Shown here: one piece after another, positions 8,727-16,876 of the stretch
Position numbering within the stretch: the stretch's first letter is position 1
Layout: every line of letters begins with the position of its first letter
Assembly (NCBI GenBank): GCA_027492485.1
Contig: JAPUER010000074.1
Span: forward strand, 1 to 39,458
Length of the DNA: 39,458 bases
Origin: Betaproteobacteria bacterium
GTDB taxonomy: Bacteria > Pseudomonadota > Gammaproteobacteria > Burkholderiales > Casimicrobiaceae
Direction: 5' to 3'
Made by a program: the position numbers and the translations under genes
The notes under the pieces: model-generated
Database searches by the model: none
What the model was told of the DNA's origin: nothing
What the model saw: the letters and a program-made list of their open reading frames with translations, nothing else

Positions 8727-8791
8727 GACGCAAAGGTATGCAAACTATTTTCATCATTCTCCGCGGCACCGATTGCATAGTTTTGCGTCCT
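8725..8791. repeat. Inverted repeat starting in the nth stop codon
   Basis: 19-bp arms at 8725-8743 and 8773-8791 match at 17 of 19 positions. Both outer ends read AGGACGCAAA / TTTGCGTCCT, followed by TATGCAA / TTGCATA, with a 29-base loop. Further GCGCAAA and TTGCGTCCTTGCG motifs run to about 8830. It resembles the dispersed GGACGCAAAG-type intergenic repeats seen in many bacteria (from memory). There is no T-tract, so it is not a clear terminator. Confidence 0.7.
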
Positions 8792-8837
8792 GGCGAGCGC
8801 AAACTCGCGCCATCTTGCGTCCTTGCGCGGAGCACGA

Positions 8838-9275
8838 ATGTTTAATCCATCGCGCGATCAGGCGCGCCAGTTCTTCATCGACAGTTGGGCCAAGTTCCGT
8901 CGTGGCGACATGCTGACGCCACTCGAAGAAAAGACCGTCGCCATCATCCATCTGCACCCGGAATATCAGCGCATCCTGCAGAACCCGGAATCGTTCATCG
9001 CGACCGATTGGCGGCCCGAGGCCGGCGACATCAATCCCTTCCTGCACCTCGGCTTTCATCTGGCGATTCAGGAGCAGCTCGACATCGACCAGCCGCCGGG
9101 CATCCGCGCCATTCACGCGCAACTCGCGGCAAAACACGACGACGAGCACGCCGCCAAGCACGAAATCCTCGAATGCCTCGGCGAGACGCTGTGGCAGTCG
9201 CAGCGCACCGGGCAGGCACTCGACGGCGCGCTTTACCTGAGCCTGATGCGGCAACGCTTGCCGGCGCAGCAGTAG
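8838..9275 (+). CDS. DUF1841 family protein
   Basis: 145 residues from ATG 8838 (CGGAG just upstream). The sequence MFNPSRDQARQFFIDSWAKFRRGDMLTPLE, the central HPEYQRIL and NPFLHLGFHLAIQEQLDIDQPPGIR are characteristic of DUF1841, a small soluble proteobacterial family of unknown function. The conserved HLGFH/HEILECLGE histidines and acids could bind a metal, but this is not shown. It follows nth on the same strand, a frequent neighbour, with the 8725-8791 repeat between. Repeat element B starts 47 bases after the stop. Confidence 0.88.
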   Translation: MFNPSRDQARQFFIDSWAKFRRGDMLTPLEEKTVAIIHLHPEYQRILQNPESFIATDWRPEAGDINPFLHLGFHLAIQEQLDIDQPPGIRAIHAQLAAKHDDEHAAKHEILECLGETLWQSQRTGQALDGALYLSLMRQRLPAQQ

Positions 9276-9322
9276 TCGCCGTCGCCAACGCGTTCGTCAC
9301 GGCAACGGGGCGAATCGGTGCT

Positions 9323-9440
9323 ATAGCTTTTTCACGAAAGCGCCTTGTATAGAGGGCTTGGCTGCCTATTCGATTGAAAGTCGACTTTGACTGTTTTCAG
9401 TCTTTATGCCCTGTCTGTACGCCATTTCGTAGCAAAGCTG
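9323..9440. repeat. Dispersed 120-bp palindromic element, copy B
   Basis: 118 bp. Ends ATAGCTTTTTCACGAAAG and TTTCGTAGCAAAGCTG; GTCGAC core at 9380-9385, within 1 bp of the midpoint, in the context GAAAGTCGACTTT. The left hairpin GCGCC...GGGC and the right GCCCTG...GCC are degraded. It lies between the DUF1841 gene and the RCC1 gene pair. The remaining 9441-9528 shows no clear promoter; TTGACG near 9480 lacks a good -10. Confidence 0.8.
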
Positions 9441-9528
9441 CTTCCTAACGGCGCGCAGTTACGCGCTCGCTGACCCGGTTTTGACGCGCTGCGCTTTGTA
9501 GGTATCGGAACTCCTGTCCGTTCGCCAA

Positions 9529-10944
9529 ATGCAGCGCTTCTTTTCACTCCCGGCCAATAGTCGCCGCTTTGGTGGCGATGCCGTTCACGCCCCGCGCAAC
9601 ATGCTCGCGACACTGGCAGCGCTGGCGTTGAGCGCGTGCGCAGGCACGCTGGCCGCGCAGCCCTACACACAAATCGTGGCCGGCGAATACCATAGCTGCG
9701 CCCTGCTCGACAGCGGCGGCGTGCACTGCTGGGGCGACAACTTCCGCGGCCAGCTCGGCAATGGCATGTCCGGCAACGGGCAGGAATCGCCGCAACCGGT
9801 GCGCGTGCTCGGCCTCAACACTGCCGTGCACATCGCCGCCGGCACCTCGCACAACTGCGCCGCGCTGCGCGATGGCCGCGTGCAATGCTGGGGCTACAAC
9901 TTTCGCGGTCAACTCGGTAACGGCGGCACCACGCAAAGCAGCACGCCGGTGCTGGTCGGCACGCTGACCGACGCCATCGCCGTGGCCACCGGCGGCGACC
10001 ACAGTTGCGCCCTGCGGCAGGGCGGCGCCATCAAGTGCTGGGGCTACAACGGCGACGGCGAGCTCGGTCACGGCGGCAGCGAGCTCTATCTCGCCAGCCC
10101 GGTCGACGTTGCCGGCATCGCGACGGCCACCGCGATCAGCGCGCGCCATCTGCACACCTGCGCGCTGCTCGCCAGCGGTGCCGTCAAGTGCTGGGGCCGC
10201 AACAGCGATGGCCAGCTCGGCGACGGCAGCTACACCTCGCCACGGCGCACGCCGGTGGACGTACAGGGGCTGACCAACGTGAGCCGCATCGCGGCCGGCT
10301 GGCTGCACACTTGCGCGACCCTGCTCTCCGGTGGCGTCGTGTGCTGGGGCAGCAACACCTACGGCATGCTGGGCACGGGCAACACCACCGGCAGCAATAC
10401 CTGGGTCAGCGCGTATCCGTCGCTGACCGGGGCGACGGCCATCGCCGCGGGCGAGCAGCACAGTTGCGCCGTGCGTACCGGTGCCGGGCGCATCGAATGC
10501 TGGGGCTACAACGGCAACGGCCGGCTCGGTTACGGTGTCATCGCCGCCACCGGCATCACGGTGGGCACGGCGAAAGTGCTGGGCAACGACAGCTTCGTCA
10601 GCGTCGCGGCCGGGCGCACGCACAGTTGCGCGCTCACCACCGGCGACAGCGCCAAATGCTGGGGCGCCAACGCGGCCGGTCAGATTGGCACGACGCACTT
10701 CGCCGCCGGCGGCGATGACCACAGCGTGCCGCAATTCGTTGCGCCGCGTTGCGAGCTGGACATCGACGGCGACGGCCTCTACAGCGCCGCCACCGACGGC
10801 GTGCTGGCGCTGCGGGCGCTGGCGGGCATGAGTGGCAGCGCGGTGACCACCGGCGCCGTGGGCGGCGGCGCCACGCGCACGAGCTGGCCGCAAATTCGCA
10901 ATTTCCTCATTCGCGCCTGTGGCGTCGCGGGGCTTGCACCATGA
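9529..10944 (+). CDS. Exported RCC1-like seven-repeat protein, first of tandem pair
   Basis: 471 residues. An arginine-containing leader precedes MLATLAALALSACAGTLAAQ, a signal peptide that may also hold a lipobox (LSAC). ATG 9601 is an alternative start and neither has a clear ribosome site. Seven repeats follow, each with H(S/T/N)CA...CWGxN..GQLG, i.e. RCC1-type blades, enough for one closed propeller. Each blade has a Cys in HSCA and another in CWG, suggesting disulfides in an exported protein. The C-terminus holds DIDGDG, a Ca-binding-like loop, then TDGVLALRALAG...SW..IR..L...CG. Its stop overlaps the start of its paralogue (ATGA), so the two are translationally coupled. Ligand unknown. 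Confidence 0.85.
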   Translation: MQRFFSLPANSRRFGGDAVHAPRNMLATLAALALSACAGTLAAQPYTQIVAGEYHSCALLDSGGVHCWGDNFRGQLGNGMSGNGQESPQPVRVLGLNTAVHIAAGTSHNCAALRDGRVQCWGYNFRGQLGNGGTTQSSTPVLVGTLTDAIAVATGGDHSCALRQGGAIKCWGYNGDGELGHGGSELYLASPVDVAGIATATAISARHLHTCALLASGAVKCWGRNSDGQLGDGSYTSPRRTPVDVQGLTNVSRIAAGWLHTCATLLSGGVVCWGSNTYGMLGTGNTTGSNTWVSAYPSLTGATAIAAGEQHSCAVRTGAGRIECWGYNGNGRLGYGVIAATGITVGTAKVLGNDSFVSVAAGRTHSCALTTGDSAKCWGANAAGQIGTTHFAAGGDDHSVPQFVAPRCELDIDGDGLYSAATDGVLALRALAGMSGSAVTTGAVGGGATRTSWPQIRNFLIRACGVAGLAP

Positions 10945-12353
10945 CTACGAAATTCTCCCGATCCGCGCGGCTGCTTGCCGGCGCGGCGCTGACGACTTGC
11001 CTGGCGGCCAGTGCGCCGGCGCAGTCGCAGACGATCTACACCCAGCTATCGGCCGGCGACAGTCATGGCTGCGCCGTCACCAGCAACGGCCGGGTTCACT
11101 GCTGGGGCGCCAACACGACGTTTGGCGTGCTCGGCAACGGCGGCACCGGCGCCAGCAACGTGCCGGTGCCGGTGCGTGGCATCGGCAACGCCGTGGAGGT
11201 GCGGGCTGGCGTGTCGCATACCTGTGCGCGCCTGACCGATGGCAGCGCCCGCTGCTGGGGCAAGGGCGTCGACGGCGCGTTGGCGCAGGGCAGTTTCGAC
11301 AACAGCACGCTGCCGGTCACGGTGTGGGGTTTCGGCCCGGCGGGGCCGGCCCGGCAGATCGGCGTCGGCGCCCAGCACACCTGCATCCTGCAGCAGGGCG
11401 GCCAGGTGTTTTGCGCCGGCCGCAACGATTGGGGGCAAGCGGCGCTGGCGCCCAACCCGTCCAGTCAGCCGTGGTCCGTGCCCCTCCTCAACGTCGATGA
11501 AATTGCCGTCGGCCACTATCACTCGTGCGCGCGTGTTGGCGGCACGGTGTCCTGCTGGGGCCGGAACAGCAGCGGGCAACTGGGCAACGGCAGCGCGGTC
11601 GCGTCAAGCAGCACGCCGGTTGCCGTGACCGGCATCGGCACCGCAATCGCGCTGTCCGCCGGTGCGTCGCACACCTGCGCGCTACTGGCACCGGGCGGCG
11701 TCCTCAGTCTCAGCAGCGTGGTCTGCTGGGGCGACAACGCGTCCGGGCAACTGGGTAGCGGCGGCATCGGCGGCAGCAGCAACACGCCGCTGACGGTGGC
11801 CAGCCTCGGCGCCAGCGGCAACACGCCGGATACCATCGCCGCCGGCGCGCAACACAGCTGCGCACGTCTGCTCGATGCCACCGTGCAATGCTGGGGTCTG
11901 GCACTGTACGGCGCCATCGGCGACGGCGGCGATGGCAGCGTGGCCTATCGCCCCAGCCCAACGACCGTGGTCGGGCTTGCGCCAGCGGCAGCCGGCGTCA
12001 ATACGACCACGACGGGCATCGCGGCCGGCAACAACAGCAGTTGCGTCATCATGAACGACGGCGGCATCCGCTGCTGGGGCTACAACGAATTCGGTCAGGC
12101 CGGCCACGGGCATGGCGGCACCTATCAAACCACCCCGCAATACGTCGCCGCGCCCGGTTGCGCGCTGGACATCGACGGCGACGGTGTCGCGCGGCACAGC
12201 ACCGACGGCCTGCTGCTGGCGCGTGCGCTCGGCCTGCGCAGCGGCAGCGCAGTCACGCAGGCGGCAACCCATCCCGACGGCACCCGCAGCAGCTGGTCCG
12301 CCGTTCGCGGGCAACTTGCCGGCCCGTGCGGCATACCGGGGCTGCCGCTGTAG
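10941..12353 (+). CDS. Exported RCC1-like seven-repeat protein, second of tandem pair
   Basis: 470 residues, paralogous to the preceding gene and overlapping it by four bases (ATGA). A classic signal peptide (MTTKFSRSARLLAGAALTTCLAASAPAQ) starts at ATG 10941. Seven blades are visible, with cores HCWGAN, RCWGKG, FCAGRN, SCWGRN, VCWGDN, QCWGLA and RCWGYN; the third has lost its Trp. The same C-terminal module is present: ALDIDGDG then TDGLLLARALGL...GSAV...SW..VRG.L...CG. The proteins differ clearly in sequence, so the duplication is old. It is convergent with the kinase gene, with 22 bases between stops and no obvious terminator. Confidence 0.85.
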   Translation: MTTKFSRSARLLAGAALTTCLAASAPAQSQTIYTQLSAGDSHGCAVTSNGRVHCWGANTTFGVLGNGGTGASNVPVPVRGIGNAVEVRAGVSHTCARLTDGSARCWGKGVDGALAQGSFDNSTLPVTVWGFGPAGPARQIGVGAQHTCILQQGGQVFCAGRNDWGQAALAPNPSSQPWSVPLLNVDEIAVGHYHSCARVGGTVSCWGRNSSGQLGNGSAVASSSTPVAVTGIGTAIALSAGASHTCALLAPGGVLSLSSVVCWGDNASGQLGSGGIGGSSNTPLTVASLGASGNTPDTIAAGAQHSCARLLDATVQCWGLALYGAIGDGGDGSVAYRPSPTTVVGLAPAAAGVNTTTTGIAAGNNSSCVIMNDGGIRCWGYNEFGQAGHGHGGTYQTTPQYVAAPGCALDIDGDGVARHSTDGLLLARALGLRSGSAVTQAATHPDGTRSSWSAVRGQLAGPCGIPGLPL

Positions 12354-12375
12354 CGCCCCGCGGCCATACCGCAGA

Positions 12376-14958
12376 CTACCGGCGCGGCGCCGCAACGGCC
12401 GCAGCGACCGTGTTGCAAGCGCGCAGCTCGGCATCGGCGCCCGCGAAACCATCGGCGTCGATCAACGCCGGGTCGGCGGCAGCCAATTGCCGGGCCGCGG
12501 CGATCTGCCGTGTCGCGCCGGCGCATGCCTCGCTGCGGGCGCGGCTGCCCGCCGCCGCCTGCGCCGCTCGTTGCGTCGCCAGCCAGGCCTGCGCGAGCAG
12601 GAGCTTCAGTTGACTCTGCCGCGCGACATAGTGCCCCTGCAGCTTGGCCGCGAGCGCCGCTTGTGCGTGCTGACCGCGTTCGACCATTGCGCCGGTTTGT
12701 GCCGCGTCGCCGGCACGCCGGTAAAAGTCTGCAAGCGCAGCGATAGTCTTCAGCACGTCAAGCGCCGCATCCTCGTTGGCCGCGTCCGAGCGCTTCAGTG
12801 CGTCGAATTCGTCGAGAATCGCCCGCGCCTCGGCGATCGCCGGGCCCGGCTCTCCCGCCGCGGCATAGGCATTGGCCAGTTCCATGCGGGCGTTGAGCGT
12901 GCTGCGCCGATAGCCGACGTCGCCCGGATGCAACTGCTCGTTGCTGCGCATCAGCTCGGCACCGCGCTGGTGCCAGGCGACTGCCTTGCGGGCGCCATCG
13001 ACACCGCCGCTGCGGCGCGACGCTTCCGCCAGCGCCGTATAGCAGCGCCAGAGAATGGCACGAATCGTCTGCGCGTCGTCCGACGCCGGCGCGTAGGCGG
13101 CGAGCTTTGCCGCCAGCGCGCTCGCACTCTGCTCCATGCCGGCGCGGTCGAAACTACCGTTGCCCAGATAAAGCGCGGAAACATTGCGTGCGACGATCGC
13201 CTTTTGCACGGCGTAGAACAGGTCGGCGTCGTCCGCTGCGCGCGTCGTGGCCTCGCTGCCGAGCGCCGCCGCACGGGCAAACAGCGCTGAGGACTTCGGG
13301 AAATTGCGATACAAGCCCTGCTGTTCGGCAAACTCGGTGAGCGTCTTCAGCTGCTCGACGGCGGTTGCGGTCTGCGGCCGGATGGCGAGCGCGGCAGCGA
13401 GCGCTGTCACGGCCTTTTCGTAAGCCTGCTCGCTGGCGGCAAGCTCGCCGGTGTTGGCGCCCTGGATGCCACCGAGGATGCGCCCCAGACGGCGGTAGCC
13501 TGCCCCCACCTCATGCAGCAACGCGGCATCGCCGGCAGCATCGGCGCGCAGGCCATCGAGATAGGCGAGCGACTGCCCGATCAGTTCCTTCTGCAATTGC
13601 GTGGTGCCGGGGACGGCGGCGAGCTTGCGGTGCAGATCGAACAGCAGTTGATTGGTCATCTTGCGCACCGACGCGAAGTGCTGCTCTGCGCGGGCGCGCT
13701 GCGCGCTTGCCTCGCGCTCGGCGGCGCGCGCAAGCTGCGCCTGATACAGCGCAATGGTGGCCGCCACCAGCACGCCGAGCAGCGCCAGCGTCGCCAGCGC
13801 CGCGCCGCCGGCATGCCGCTGCACGAAGCGCCGCGCACGATAGCCGACGCCACCACCGCGCGCCTGCACCGGTTCATGCGCGAGATAACGGCGCACGTCA
13901 TCCGCCAGTTGCGCCACGCTGGCGTAGCGCTGCGAAGGCTCCGCCGCCATCGCTTTGCCGGCAATGCAGCGCAGATCGTCGTCGGCTGCATTGGCGCCCG
14001 CCGGCCCCGGCTCGTCACCCACCGCCAGCCGCAGCAACAGGGCACCGAGCGCATGCACGTCGCTGGCGGTGGTGACTGCGTCGCCGCGCAGTTGCTCCGG
14101 ACTCGCCCACCCCGGCGTCAGTGCAACGGCAGCGCCTTCGCCCGGTGCCGAACCGCCGGCGCGATCGCTGATTTGCGCGATGCCGAAATCGATCAGTTTG
14201 ACGCGCACGTCGTGCGTCACCATCACATTGGCCGGCTTGATGTCGCGGTGCACGATCAGCCGCTGGTGCGCGTACTGCACGGCGGCGCAAACATCGAGAA
14301 AGCGCGCCAGCCACTCGCGCGGCGCCGCCTTGGTGCGCGCGCACCAGCGATCGATCGCCTCGCCCTCGACCAGCTCCATGACCAGATACAGCGTGCCGTC
14401 ATCGGCCGCGCCACCGTCGATAAGCCGCGCGATGCCGGGATGCGACAGCGAGGCGAGCAGTTGCCGCTCGTCGCGAAACCATTGCTTACTGGCGCCGCCG
14501 CGTGCGCGCAACAGTTTGACCGCGACCGTCTGTTCATAGGCCGCGTCGTCCCGCCGTGCCCGATAGACAATGCCCATGCCGCCGCTGGCCAGCCACTGCT
14601 CGATGCGCCAGGCGCCGACCCGACGGCCGATCCAGTGCGCCTGCGCGTCGGCCGCCGCAGCCGCCGCGTCGTGCGCCAGCGTCGTCGCATCCAGCCAGCG
14701 CGTCGCCGGCAGCACCCAGTCGGCCTGCGCATCGGCGGCGAGCAGCGAGCGCACTTCGGCAAGCAAGGCCCGGTCGTCGGCGCAGGCGGTGTCGACGAAG
14801 GCGGCGCGTGCCGCAGTATCCGGGATAGCCAGCGCGGTTTCGATGATTTCGCCGATGCGTGACCACGTCGCCTCCGCCAGCAGCGGGCGCCCGCGGGCAG
14901 CGTCCGTCGTGCCGGTCGTACCGGTTGCCGTCCCGTCAGCTCTCGATCTCGTCGCCAT
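12376..14958 (-). CDS. Membrane Ser/Thr protein kinase with TPR-like extracytoplasmic region
   Basis: 860 residues. A helical N-terminal region (about 30-90, TWSRIGEIIETAL...VRSLLAAD) is typical of one class of bacterial kinases. The Hanks-type kinase domain (about 112-360) has glycine loop LASGGMGIVYRA, Lys148 in VAVKLL, HRDIKPANVMV (Asp239), DFG (257-259) and ASPEQL. One membrane helix (about 387-407) follows, then about 450 residues of alpha-helical TPR-like sequence, presumably periplasmic. All catalytic residues are kept. It lies 69 bases downstream of an ECF sigma gene on the same strand, so the sigma factor is a likely substrate or partner, as in the PknT/EcfP pair of Vibrio. GGGGTGG may be its ribosome site. 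Confidence 0.92.
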   Translation of the reverse strand: MATRSRADGTATGTTGTTDAARGRPLLAEATWSRIGEIIETALAIPDTAARAAFVDTACADDRALLAEVRSLLAADAQADWVLPATRWLDATTLAHDAAAAAADAQAHWIGRRVGAWRIEQWLASGGMGIVYRARRDDAAYEQTVAVKLLRARGGASKQWFRDERQLLASLSHPGIARLIDGGAADDGTLYLVMELVEGEAIDRWCARTKAAPREWLARFLDVCAAVQYAHQRLIVHRDIKPANVMVTHDVRVKLIDFGIAQISDRAGGSAPGEGAAVALTPGWASPEQLRGDAVTTASDVHALGALLLRLAVGDEPGPAGANAADDDLRCIAGKAMAAEPSQRYASVAQLADDVRRYLAHEPVQARGGGVGYRARRFVQRHAGGAALATLALLGVLVAATIALYQAQLARAAEREASAQRARAEQHFASVRKMTNQLLFDLHRKLAAVPGTTQLQKELIGQSLAYLDGLRADAAGDAALLHEVGAGYRRLGRILGGIQGANTGELAASEQAYEKAVTALAAALAIRPQTATAVEQLKTLTEFAEQQGLYRNFPKSSALFARAAALGSEATTRAADDADLFYAVQKAIVARNVSALYLGNGSFDRAGMEQSASALAAKLAAYAPASDDAQTIRAILWRCYTALAEASRRSGGVDGARKAVAWHQRGAELMRSNEQLHPGDVGYRRSTLNARMELANAYAAAGEPGPAIAEARAILDEFDALKRSDAANEDAALDVLKTIAALADFYRRAGDAAQTGAMVERGQHAQAALAAKLQGHYVARQSQLKLLLAQAWLATQRAAQAAAGSRARSEACAGATRQIAAARQLAAADPALIDADGFAGADAELRACNTVAAAVAAPRR

Positions 14959-15027
14959 CTGCCCGCCACCCCGTTGCCGCTGCGTCGCCCGCCCACAATG
15001 CTGAAAGCGCGCTGCGGCGGAATCGGC

Positions 15028-15609
15028 TCACGTCGCGCCGTCCTGCCCGGCCCGGAGGGCGGCCAGCTCGCGCAGCAGGAACAGGCGGGCCACGGTCCAT
15101 TCGCGTTTGACGGTGGACGGCGAGGTGCCCAGTTGCCGCGCGATGTCGTCGATGCCGACATCGGCGAAGAATTTGAGCTCGACGATCTCGGCCTGACGTG
15201 GGCTCTGGCGGGCCAGCGCGTCGATCGCGCGGTCCAGCGATTCCAGGTCCAGTTCACGCCCGACGCGGCGCAGTTGCGTGGTTTCGCCGGACGCCGGATA
15301 GAGCCCGTCGGCGCAGGCCTGCTCGTAGTCGTGCACCGTATTGTCGAAAGCGACCGCTGCCACCCCGCCGCCGCGCTTCGCGGCGTTGCGTTGCCGCGCA
15401 TGATCGACCAGCAGGTTGCGCATCACGCGCGCGGCCAGTCTGAGAAAGTCGGTGCGCCCGGCGGGCATGGCCCCTGCCGCCAGCCGCAGCCAGGCTTCAT
15501 GCACGACCGCCGTGCGCGACAGCGTGTGACCCGCCGCCTCATGCGCAAACACCGCCTGCGCAATCTGTCGCAGCTCGGCGTAAAGCTCGTCGGTCAGCCG
15601 GATCGTCAT
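15028..15609 (-). CDS. ECF-type RNA polymerase sigma factor, kinase-linked
   Basis: 193 residues from ATG 15609; an in-frame TTG at 15648 would lie inside repeat element C and is unlikely. Region 2 includes HTLSRTAVVHEAWLRL and the polymerase-binding FLRLAARVMRNLLVDHARQRNAAKRGG. Region 4 carries the HTH (DDIARQLGTSPSTVKREWTVARLFLLREL). The TxxVHEAWLRL segment is typical of the ECF subfamily often found beside Ser/Thr kinases. No anti-sigma gene is adjacent; the kinase follows instead, so control by phosphorylation is the simplest idea. The start is 21 bases from repeat element C, so its promoter must lie in that element or further upstream in yggU. Confidence 0.9.
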   Translation of the reverse strand: MTIRLTDELYAELRQIAQAVFAHEAAGHTLSRTAVVHEAWLRLAAGAMPAGRTDFLRLAARVMRNLLVDHARQRNAAKRGGGVAAVAFDNTVHDYEQACADGLYPASGETTQLRRVGRELDLESLDRAIDALARQSPRQAEIVELKFFADVGIDDIARQLGTSPSTVKREWTVARLFLLRELAALRAGQDGAT

Positions 15610-15630
15610 GCCGGCAGCATAGCGCAGCGG

Positions 15631-15760
15631 ATTGGCTTTTTTGCGCAAAGCCCTGCTGCATTGGGCTCAATGGCCAATTTTGCGGAAAGTCGACTTTCGC
15701 TGTAAATTTGCCTTTTGCCCATAGTGAATGCGGCTGTCAGCCCGTATTTTGCAAAAGCTG
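15631..15760. repeat. Dispersed 120-bp palindromic element, copy C
   Basis: About 130 bp. Ends TTGGCTTTTTTGCGCAAAG and TTTTGCAAAAGCTG; core GGAAAGTCGACTTTC with GTCGAC at 15689-15694. Left hairpin GCCCTGCTGCATTGGGC, right GCCCATAGTGAATGCGGC. Its right end carries the stop codon (15737-15739) and last codons of the yggU homologue (QLLQNTG); its left end is 21 bp from the sigma-factor start. Confidence 0.82.
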
Positions 15761-16036
15761 TAACAGCACGGCAGCGGGCGCAACACCCTGTACGGCAACC
15801 CGCTTGTGCCGGTTCAGTTCACCGGCGACCAGCGCGACGCGGTTTTTCGCGACGCCACAGCGGCGCGCGATGAAGGCGACGACGGCAGCGTTCGCCTTGC
15901 CTTCGACCGGCGGCGCCAGCACCCGCAGTTTCAGCGCGCCGTCGTGCTCGCCGGCCACCTCCGTCTTCTTCGCGCCCGGCTGCACGTAGAGCGTGATTTC
16001 GACGCCGTCGGCGGTGGCTTTCAGCCACGCCGGCAT
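15737..16036 (-). CDS. yggU: DUF167 (YggU-like) protein
   Basis: 99 residues from ATG 16036. A GTG at 16063 overlapping the proC stop would add nine residues and is possible through coupling. Family motifs are VEITLYVQPGAKKTEVAGEHDGALKLRVLAPPVEGKAN and VALVAGELNRHKRVAV, matching E. coli YggU (96 residues, function unknown). It is third in a yggS-proC-yggU operon, recalling enteric yggS-yggT-yggU. Its last seven codons (QLLQNTG and stop) are provided by the terminal repeat of palindromic element C. Confidence 0.9.
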   Translation of the reverse strand: MPAWLKATADGVEITLYVQPGAKKTEVAGEHDGALKLRVLAPPVEGKANAAVVAFIARRCGVAKNRVALVAGELNRHKRVAVQGVAPAAVLLQLLQNTG

Positions 16037-16062
16037 GGTTGGCGGCAGAGGCTCCGGCGTCA

Positions 16063-16872
16063 CTAACCGTCCGCCAGCGCGCCCAGCTCGGCACCGCGGT
16101 CGCGGGCGGCGCGCACGGCGTCGATCAGCGCCTGCTGCACGCCGCGGGCGTCGATCACGGCCAGCGCCGCGGCGGTGGTACCACCCTTCGAGGTGACGCG
16201 TTCGCGCAGCACCGCGGGCGATTCGTCCGAGGCCTCGGCCAGCGCCGTGGCGCCCTTGAGCGTGGCGAGCACCAGCGTGCGCGCATCGGCATCGTTGAAA
16301 CCGACGCCCTTCGCCGCCGCCAGCATCGATTCGATCCAGTGGAACACGTAGGCCGGCCCGCTGCCCGACACCGCCGTCACCGCGTCGATCATCGCTTCGC
16401 TGTTGACAGCAACGACGGCGCCGGTGGAGCGCATCAGTTCGCTGGCGGTGGCGACGTCGGCCGCGGCCAGCGACGGCGGCGCGAACAGCCCGGTGATGCC
16501 CTGCCCGATCAGCGCCGGCGTGTTCGGCATGGTGCGCACGATGCGCGCATGCCCCCCCAACCAGCGCGCGATGCTGGCGCTCCGGGTGCCGGCGGCGATG
16601 CTCACGATCAGCTCGCCGTGCAGGTGTGGCAGCAGTTCGGCACACGCCTGCTTGAGCATCTGCGGCTTGACGGCCAGCACCACGGCGTCGGCATCGGCCA
16701 CCGCCTCGCGACACGCGGCTTCATGCACCACCACGTTCATGCCGGCTAATTTTTCGCGGGCCGGCGCGTAGGGCTCGATCACATGGCATGCCAGCGCCGG
16801 ATGTTCGCGGCGCAATCCCGCCAGCATCGCGCTCGCCATGTTGCCGCCGCCGACGAAACAAATCTTCTTCAC
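16063..16872 (-). CDS. proC: Pyrroline-5-carboxylate reductase
   Basis: 269 residues. It catalyses the last step of proline synthesis, NAD(P)H-dependent reduction of pyrroline-5-carboxylate. The N-terminal Rossmann start is MKKICFVGGGNMASAMLAGL, with VVLAVKPQML and RTMPNTPALIGQG in the dinucleotide domain. The C-terminal domain has the family signature VTAVSGSGPAYVFHWIESM and TSKGGTTAAAL. Full length compared with the family (about 270). It begins four bases after the yggS stop, so the two are co-transcribed. Confidence 0.97.
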   Translation of the reverse strand: MKKICFVGGGNMASAMLAGLRREHPALACHVIEPYAPAREKLAGMNVVVHEAACREAVADADAVVLAVKPQMLKQACAELLPHLHGELIVSIAAGTRSASIARWLGGHARIVRTMPNTPALIGQGITGLFAPPSLAAADVATASELMRSTGAVVAVNSEAMIDAVTAVSGSGPAYVFHWIESMLAAAKGVGFNDADARTLVLATLKGATALAEASDESPAVLRERVTSKGGTTAAALAVIDARGVQQALIDAVRAARDRGAELGALADG

Positions 16873-16876
16873 GCTG

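Noticed and set aside
15610-15648. Upstream TTG start for the ECF sigma factor
   Set aside because: It would place the first codons inside repeat element C, and no ribosome site supports it; ATG 15609 matches the usual start of the family.
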